Shown here: one piece after another, positions 56,853-64,000 of the stretch
How positions within the stretch are numbered: the stretch's first letter is position 1
Layout: each line of letters starts with the position of its first letter
Origin: Calendula officinalis
Lineage: Eukaryota > Streptophyta > Magnoliopsida > Asterales > Asteraceae
Assembly (NCBI GenBank): GCA_963853835.1
Contig: OY970825.1
Span: 30,876,835 to 30,940,834, forward strand
Direction: 5' to 3'
Length of the DNA: 64,000 bases
Position numbers and translations under genes: made by a program
The notes under the pieces: model-generated
Databases searched by the model: none
Seen by the model: the letters and a program-made list of their open reading frames with translations, nothing else
Told to the model about the DNA's origin: nothing

Positions 56853-58225
56853 CCATGTGTTTAGCTGAATTGCACCCCATACTTCATTCCCCCTCTCAAA
56901 TTTTACCTCTGCGCACCCCAATCAAGATCTCGTGATACTTGATTCTGCTTACCTAGACCTACGGACCCTCACAGTATGTCCTATATTGTAGGTGGCTCCT
57001 GGGGAAGATCATGCCAGTTATAGCAGATCATAGGAGTTATTTGAGAGTGAACTATAACGCTCATGTGCAATTGATCAGCATTTATGATGTTACGTTGTAA
57101 AAATGATTCACATGGATTTTTCATCGGAAATGTATGTGTTTCTGGTATAAGTTATTGCCTTTATGATTGAACATTTTAGGCACAGCAACTTGAACAATTT
57201 AGGTAATACCGGGCTCATATAGAGTAACCGTTAACACAACGTATGAATCGGTAGTTGTTTGCACAACCGTTGATTCAAATGTGTGACATGCATTTAGAGT
57301 TGGCGCAATTTTAGCTCTAGCGGGATTTCCACTCAATCCTTGTGAAGCACCAGATTGTGATGCCCCTATGAGTGTTCCGATGAATTCACGGAGATTCATT
57401 TTCAATAGTGTCTGTGTCCTAAATTGGAAATATTTGACGGTGAGATCTAGACACACTATGCATTGAATTAAGACGTAACCCGGGGCAGGAGGTTAATGAT
57501 TTCAATACCAACATACTCCGAATGAGCAGTCCATAGATTATGTGCTACGTCCCCTGATGAATTGAAACAAATTCCTATTGAGAGGAATCTGAGTGGTTGG
57601 TGGTGGAGTGCAGATGATTTGTTGGGCCAGTTAAGTCTAGTGAAACATTCAACATATGAATGAACACCTTTTATTATGGTTGCCCGACTTATTGACGGTT
57701 TGAATGCACTCAAAGGTGTGTTTTCTTGTTATTATCATGTTTTCACATCACCTTGCACTCACCTAAATCTATACCCCAGACTTATATCCTCATATTTACC
57801 AATCGGTTGAAAAGTATTTCCCTTGGAAGGTAAGGCCCGTACTGGCAAACCATGGGAAGGTATTGTCTTTTTTTTAAAATATTTATCGTTTAATTATTCA
57901 AACGTGTATTAAAGTTTTGATTTTCAAAGTTTCCCCCCTTGAAATACTAATTCTCCCCCTAGAATTATTATTTCTCCCCCTCGACAAAATAAAGATAGTG
58001 AAAAAAAATTTAGATCAGAAATGTACCTTATAACAACAGTAGAGGGGTGGAGAAGAATTTATACAGTTATGTGATTTAAGGATAAATGAGCGGGTTTCAA
58101 GCTGATGTACTTGAATGCCATTTCATTGAAGATCGGGTCATACACTGAAGTGTGTAAGAGCCATACTTCATTGAAAAGTGAGTTATACACTGAATTGTGT
58201 ATAAGTCATTCTCCTGCAAAACACA
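56853..58225 (-). other. Element D 3' non-coding region, gag-side part
   Basis: Minus-strand sequence homologous to A's 47700-48900. It holds the first 3' module (57199-57570, giving LREFIGTLIGASQSGASQ in frame), triple polypurine motifs (57931-57980) and, next to gag, two units of about 48 bases with 'catacactgaa.tgtgta' palindromes (58127-58210). The gag tail is followed directly by this region. Confidence 0.7.
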
Positions 58226-58866
58226 TCAAACAACTTTTGGTACCCATTTTTGTTTGGGTCCGACAATGTTAGTGTGGGAATTAAACCATCGATAAGTTGT
58301 ATCAATTTGATTTAAAGATATAGAATTCCAAGAAAAGCTGAAACTTGATGTTTCACCTTCAAATAATTTTCGGGGAATTATTTGAGATTTTGGAGTTTTG
58401 GGAACCCATTTTTCTTTGAAGATCGTGGGTGTTTTAGGATTTGTTTTTGGCACTTGATTAAAAGTTGTTATACGTGCCAATGAAAGTAAATCTTTTCGCG
58501 AGTATTTTAAAGATTTAGTTTTGGAAAAGATTTTCTTTGAAGGAGTAGAATGTTTCAACATGGTTGATGGTTTATTCTTATCCATCTGAGAATGCTTAAG
58601 TCTGGAAGAGGAACCTAATTTATTTGGACTTTTATGTGCGGAATTTCCTCTAATAACTTGTTTGAGAGCATTCAATTTCTTATCAGAGTTTAGTGGGACC
58701 GTGGATCTCCTAGAGTTAGGCTTGGTAGAGGACTTACTTGTGATTTCGGTTTAGGTTTAGAATTTCCTCTATTAACCTCAGATTGCTTGATTGTATATAA
58801 ATCACGATATGCCATTACAGGAGAAAACATTCTCGAGTTATTACATTTATTCTTTGCAGTTAATGG
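58226..58866 (-). pseudogene. Element D gag C-terminal tail
   Basis: A minus-strand basic, Lys/Ser/Pro-rich frame (58675-58226) ends GPKQKWVPKVV, the usual Sirevirus text just before protease. Upstream sequence includes AKNKCNNSRMFSPV, similar to VKNKCNDSR in element A at about 28710. A stop lies near 58690. The protein is not complete: its 5' part is missing because of element E. Confidence 0.7.
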
Positions 58867-59365
58867 TGTTAAGGAAAAAAGCCTTACCCCTTAGGATCTT
58901 AAGATAACAAGACAACCTAGACTAGCTTAGAATAATTTGTAGAATAATTTAGCTAAGTTTAGGAGTGATACTGAGTAGCCAGTATTGGCCACTCAGTATC
59001 AGTACTCAGTATTGGAAATCCAATACTGAGTAGAAGGATTGAGTTACATTTTGTTATGTAACTGACTAAGATCAAATCCCTTGATCTTAGTCATTTTCCT
59101 AGTTTAGTCCTTCGGTTACTCCTTTGCCCATTATGTAAGATCTCTATATCATTATAAATAGAGATCATCTTGCAAAGGAGAACTTACCAATTCACTTTAC
59201 ACATTCATATCTTATTGTAATTGATCAGTGGTATTGCTATTCCGCAGCATACCACACTTAGTGGAATTATACATTTGACTGTAATCTTGTTCTATACATT
59301 ATTTGTCTTAAGTATTAATAATTCTATCAATTAACTAAGTAATACAGGGTTGTTGTGACCTAACA
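58867..59365 (+). repeat. 5' LTR of element E
   Basis: The repeat starts TGTTAAGG and ends GACCTAACA. It contains ATACTGAGTAG, CTCAGTAT and related words at about 58967-59035, a TATAAATAGAG promoter box at about 59152, and a 'ctattccgca' block also seen in B and C. Confidence 0.9.
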
Positions 59366-59367
59366 AC

Positions 59368-59379
59368 TGGTATCAGAGC
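59368..59379 (+). promoter_or_regulatory. Primer-binding site of element E
   Basis: TGGTATCAGAGC, two bases after the LTR. Confidence 0.92.
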
Positions 59380-59463
59380 AGGCTAAATAAACTCTTATTT
59401 AGTCGATCTATTACCCTGGCAGCCATTCCTTACACTTATCCTTCCCAAACTCAAAAATCCAAA

Positions 59464-61560
59464 ATGTCTACTATAGTTGCACCAGTCATGTCTGGTAAGG
59501 GAGTGCCTATCTTTGATGGCAAAGATTTCCATCGATGGAAACTAAAAGCTCAATGGTATCTCGAATCTATTCATCATGAGATGCTCACAGCACTAAATGA
59601 TGGTCCCATAATTCCACAAACTGTGGAACCCAGTTACTGATGATGCTCCTGAGAGCACAAGAACAGTTCCTAAACTGAAGCATACATGGACTGATACTGA
59701 CCGTCAGTTGTACAGTTTAGACTCCAGAGCAAAGGGGGTGATTGGTAATGCTGTTGCCAAAGAAATATTGAATGCAATTATGAAATTGCCAACAGGAAAG
59801 GCTATGTGGGATAGCCTATCAGTCACCTATGAAGGCACACCTAAGGTGAAGTTGCAAAGAAAAAGCAACATGAGAAGAAAGTATGAAAACTTCTTCTCAA
59901 GTCCTAATGAAGACATCACCACTCTCTATAACATGTTTGACACTGTTATCCATGATCTTATCAGTGTAGGCATTATGAAGGAAGAAGGAGAACTTGTTCA
60001 AAGATTTCTGGACAGTCTTCCTCAACAATTTCTTGATATGACAAACTCTGTCAATGCTGCTAACAACATTGAATCATACACTCTTCAAACTTTGTATGGT
60101 CTAATGTTGAATCATGAGGAGAACAATGCTGCAAGACTGATCAACTGGAAGAAACTGACAAGACTTCCACTGGCATGGCTTTAGTTGTGCAACAAGCATA
60201 TACTGTTACTGAACCTGAAGAGCCAGAGGTTGATCTTGCTGATACTGAGGCAGAAGAGCTTGAAACCCAAATGGCTCTTATGTCTATGAAGCTGGATCAG
60301 TTGAAGAAGAAGAGGCTGGGTGTTAGCTCTTCTAATACCGACCCAAGATCAGGTCTTTGCTATAGGTGTGGAAATCCTGGACACATTGCTGCCAACTGTC
60401 ATACCAAGTCAACTGAAACTGATCAGAATGACAAGATTGCATACCGAGCTAAACGGTATAGAGACAAGTATGTCAAGTTGAAGAACTGGAGCAAGGGCAA
60501 GGGTGCAGCAGGGAATGGAGCACCTCATCAAGCACTTTATTCTGAAGCTTGGATGGATGAAGAGCTCAGTGATGATGAGGAAGAAGTTGAAAAGAAGGCC
60601 TTTATGGCTTTCACTGCAGAAGATTTGAAGAGCTCCTTTGAGAAGGATATCAAAGAAGCTGAGAGGATGAGTGTTCATACTGATTGGGATTCCACTCAGT
60701 TGTACAAGGTGAATTCCTTTCAAACTTATTCAGTGAATGAAAAGGAAAATATTTTTGAGTACATGATTGTTGATCTTAAAACTTTAGTACAGAAAGAAAA
60801 AGCTTTAAAATTAACTATTCTTGAACTTAAAAGGGTAAATAATGAACATTTAGATAAATTAGAAAAATTTAAAGATTTAGAATTAAACTTTTTAAACTTA
60901 CAAGACATTAACCAAAGATTGGCTGATAAAGCTCACTTACGCAAATTAGAAAAAGAAAAATTTGAAAATCAGTGTAAATCTTGGGGAAATGCATCTATTA
61001 AATTAAATAAATGTCTAAATCAACAATTTCCAGAAAATATGAGGGATGCACTTGGTGTTGATCCTCAGTTAAAAAATAGAAACAATTTTGCTGATTTATT
61101 TGAAGAATTTTCTGATATGAACCCTATTCAGTTTGTAAAAGCAAAAACTTTTTGTGAAGTTGGATGTCAAACTGAGTCAGATGATGAGGATAAAATTACT
61201 TTTGATAAACCAATTAGTCCCTCCATTTGTTCAAAATGTTATATTGAATTACAAGAACTCAGTATTGAATTTCCTGTAAAGGAAATTTCTGATACTGAAC
61301 TCGAAGTAGTGCAGTATGACACATCTGCAGGAACAGAGAAGTCATGTACTGAAGAATCTAAATAACCTATTAAAGTTGTTATTTTAAAACATGATAATCA
61401 AAAATCAACTTCAACAGGATCTTCTAGTGGCAAAAACAAGAAGCCTAATAATAATAATACTTCTTTGCCAAATAAAAAGAAGAAACCAGATTCATCTCCC
61501 ACTAAACCAGTCAAAAACAATATTAAAAAACAAATAAAAATGAGAAAAATAACTTTGTAA
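59464..61560 (+). pseudogene. gag: Element E gag (disrupted)
   Basis: The frame starts at ATG 59464 (MSTIVAPVMSGKGVPIFDGK) with the copia gag domain, a CCHC knuckle near 60360 (CYRCGNPGHIAANC), an acidic segment, and a coil-like Lys/Glu-rich part at 60740-61050. Frameshifts lie near 59630 and 60170, and a stop at 61363-61365. A second knuckle (CYRCHHTGHKGDEC) lies at about 61688, and KWVPKKN at about 61870 marks the end of the gag part, as in element D. The role would be particle assembly and RNA packaging. Confidence 0.88.
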
Positions 61561-61911
61561 AATCTATTGGTGATCAGATCAAAGTTTTAAGTCAAAGGTT
61601 TGCAAAACTTACTCATACTGATCAACCAAAAGTAAAATAATTTTCTAGACTACCTTATGAAAATATGTTCAGAAATAGACCTAGAAAATGTTATAGATGT
61701 CATCATACTGGACATAAAGGAGATGAATGTTGGACTGAAAGAAAAGGAGAGAAACTAAGTCAGTATCACAAAAGAAAACTTCCAAGATTTTCCCTGAAGT
61801 GATACTGACCTCTCCAACTAAAGAGATCAAGTCTAAACCTATTTCTCCTACCAAAGGTCCCATTCAAAAATGGGTTCCTAAAAAGAACTAATCATTATGT
61901 TGTGTCTTGTG

Positions 61912-64000
61912 CAGGGTGATAGAAAATGGTATCTGGATAGTGGCTGCTCAAGACACATGAATGGCAGTATGGAGTATCTTCTAAACTATACACCAGAGAA
62001 GGGTCCTTCTGTCAAGTTTGGAGATGATTCAGTTGGAAAAACAAGAGGGTATGGAGTAATCAAGGCAGGCAACATAACTTTTAAAAGAGTTGCCTATGTA
62101 GAGGGTCTTAAACACAATCTGCTCAGTATCAGCCAGATGTGTGATGATGACAATGAAGCTCGCTTCAGGAAGACTGCAGGAATCATCTACAATGATAAAG
62201 GACAACCTGTACTCATTGTTAGAAGAGAAAAAGATGTCTATGTGGTCAACCTGTCTGAACTAGACCCTACTATTCGAGTTTTCCTGCTTTCTAAAGTCAA
62301 GCCAGAACTGAACTGGATGTGGCACAAGAAACTTTCTCACATCAACTTCAGAAACATTAATGAGCTCAGTATGAAGAAGTTGGTGAGAGGGTTGCCCACT
62401 ATTACTTATTCTAAAGATAAGTTATGCTCAGCATGTGAAATGGGCAAGCAGAAGAAGAGTTCATTCAAATCCGAACCTCTTACCATGATACATATGGATC
62501 TCTTTGGCCCCATCAGTACACCATCATTGGCCAAAAAGATCTATACATTAGTCTTGGTTGATGAATACTCAAGATATACTTGGGTCATCTTTCTCAAGAC
62601 CAAATCAGATGCAACTAAGAAGTGACCATGGTACTGAGTTTAAGAACTCAGTATTAGCAGATTTCTGTGAAGAAAAAGGAATCGTGCAAAACTTCTTTGC
62701 AGCCTACACACCACAACAAAATGGTGTTGTAGAAAGGAAAAAGAGAACACTAATTGAAGCTGCAAGAACTTTGTTATGCCATCCTGGACTGGCAGTGAGC
62801 TTCTGGGCAGAAGCTGTAAACTGTGCAAATTTTACTCAGAACAGAGCTACCATAGTCCAGAGACATCAAAAGACTCCTTATGAGTTATACAATGGCAGGG
62901 TTCCTAATGTGGAATACTTCCACATCTTTGGGAGTAAATTTTTTGTACTCGGTACTAAACAAAATCTCAACAAATTTGCTCCCAAAGCAAATGAAGGTGT
63001 GTTCATGGGCTACTCTCCACACTCTAAAGCCTTCAGAGTGTATGTCATCTCAACTAAGATGATTGTAGAATCCATCCATGTCACTTTTGATGAAGATCAG
63101 GATGTTCATTCTACTTCAGCAAAGGAAGACGTTAATGGCATATACATTTTATGCAATCCAAAAAACTCCATTGCTGAACAACCCAAGTCTCACCCATACT
63201 ATGTTGATCATGGTATGAGTGAAACTGATCAATTCAGAACTCAACATAACTCAAATGCAACAAATACTGAGGTTCCCATATCTGAGAACCCCAATACTGA
63301 GTTCCCTATAATTGATCTGAACAACTCCACCTATGAAGAAGGTGAATCTTCCAATACTTCTCAAGAATCCACCTCAGATCTGCAAAATGCAGAAGAACAT
63401 CAACCTGAACTGTCTAATACTGACCAGAACTCAACTCGGTATCAGGCAGACAACACATCAGTACAACAAGATATTGTTGACCTTGCTTCAAATGCTCCCT
63501 TAGGAAACAATCTAAGAGAACACAGAGACCATCCACATTCTAATATTATTGGTCCAATTGAACAAGGTGTTCAAACAAGAAGGAAGTTAGATGTTGAACC
63601 TCAAGTAACTGCAAACTTTTGTTTCTTCTCAAGTTTCATGTCTACCATGGAACCAAAGAAAGCTGATGAGGCCCTATTAGATGAAGACTGGGTAGAAGCT
63701 ATGCAAGAAGAGCTTACAGAGTTTGAGAGGAACAAAGTTTGGAACTTAGTACCACCTCCTGCTGACAAAACTAATATTGGTACTAAGCAGGTGTTCAGAA
63801 ACAAGATGGACAAGGATGGTGTTGTCATTAGAAACAAAGCAAGACTGGTTACTCAGGGTTACAGGCAAGAAGAAGGCATTGACTATGATGAAACGTTTGC
63901 ACCAGTTGCAAGAATTGAAGCTATTAGATTGTATCTTGCATATGCAGCCTTTAAGAACTTCAAAGTTTATCAGATGGATGTCAAGAGTGCCTTTCTCAAT
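61912..64000 (+). pseudogene. pol: Element E pol, partial: protease, integrase, start of reverse transcriptase
   Basis: Protease begins WYLDSGCSRHMNG at about 61929. The pre-integrase region (MWHKKLSHINF, CSACEMGKQKKSS) and integrase (MIHMDLFGPIS; DHGTEFKN; PQQNGVVERKKRT) follow. A deletion near 62622 removes the residues just before DHGTEF and shifts the frame; a stop follows directly in the old frame. From 62624 the new frame is open to the window end. A Ser/Thr/Asn-rich linker leads to reverse transcriptase (FRNKMDKDGVVIRNKARLV ... YQMDVKSAFLN), which continues outside the window. Integrase before reverse transcriptase marks copia. Confidence 0.9.

Larger units (their letters stand above)
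50461..58866 (-). mobile_element. Element D: Sirevirus remnant, minus strand, with pol deleted
   Basis: On the minus strand it contains a gag C-terminal tail (58866-58226), then a Sirevirus 3' non-coding region homologous to A's (57980-56853 and 52739-50717), and an LTR (50716-50461). Protease, integrase, reverse transcriptase and the third ORF are absent. The 5' part is cut by element E. A Mutator-like element with nested element C splits the 3' region. Left LTR boundary and target duplication are uncertain. Confidence 0.75.
58867..64000 (+). mobile_element. Element E: Sirevirus-type Ty1/copia retrotransposon, right end outside the window
   Basis: A 499-base LTR, primer site, gag with two CCHC knuckles, protease, integrase and the start of reverse transcriptase follow in order; the 3' part is beyond 64000. 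It is inserted into the gag tail of D. The target duplication cannot be checked because the right end is not present; the bases before it are AATGG. Confidence 0.9.

Noticed and set aside
1..64000. tRNA and rRNA genes
   Set aside because: No cloverleaf or rRNA sequence was recognised; the TGGTATCAGAGC matches are primer-binding sites, not tRNA genes.

Overview
The window is nuclear DNA from a flowering plant. Two ordinary, intron-containing or single-exon host genes of eudicot type sit in AT-rich DNA, and the rest is mostly nested retrotransposons. The type of third open reading frame in the large copia element and the general repeat style suggest the daisy family (Asteraceae); that is an inference, not a proof.

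The first 16.4 kb is the gene-bearing part. It holds the last five exons of a clathrin heavy chain gene (415-1860), a two-exon bHLH transcription factor of the TMO5-like/bHLH30-bHLH107 type (4999-6636), and a tandem duplication in which one copy keeps an intact ATL-type RING-H2 gene (12187-12636, minus) while the other is a pseudogene (9336-9689, minus). Small DNA transposons are scattered here: Stowaway-like MITEs with TA duplications (one nested in another), long-TIR Mutator-like MITEs with a 9-bp target duplication, and a solo copia LTR with a 5-bp duplication.

From 16.4 kb onward the window is a stack of insertions. Element A (16449-50140, plus) is a decayed Sirevirus-type copia element: LTR, primer-binding site, gag with a long C-terminal extension, pol, a third (envelope-position) open reading frame of about 3.5 kb, repeated GGGGGAGA polypurine motifs, and a cut-off 3' LTR. 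Three elements interrupt it: a chromodomain Ty3/gypsy element (19745-27917, TSD ACAAA), a minus-strand copia element F (33425-40761, TSD CCGAT), and a small non-autonomous LTR element B (40857-43362, TSD AGAAT).

Beyond A lies a second, minus-strand Sirevirus remnant D (about 50461-58866), in which a gag tail is joined directly to the 3' non-coding region with pol missing. A Mutator-like element (52749-56843, 9-bp TSD) sits in D. In one of its terminal repeats sits non-autonomous LTR element C (52878-55808, TSD ACAAC), a relative of B. C carries a 791-bp insert that contains a mosaic of plastid DNA (ycf2, atpE and an inverted-repeat spacer). A further Sirevirus, E (58867 to beyond the window end), was inserted into D's gag.

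Only the host genes look functional. Every gag, pol and third-ORF reading frame carries stops, frameshifts, deletions or catalytic-residue changes. The most interesting points are the plastid mosaic inside C; the gene-like leader (TATA box, palindromic repeats, intron-like AT-rich stretch) before A's third ORF; and a conserved, duplicated module in the 3' non-coding DNA of A and D.
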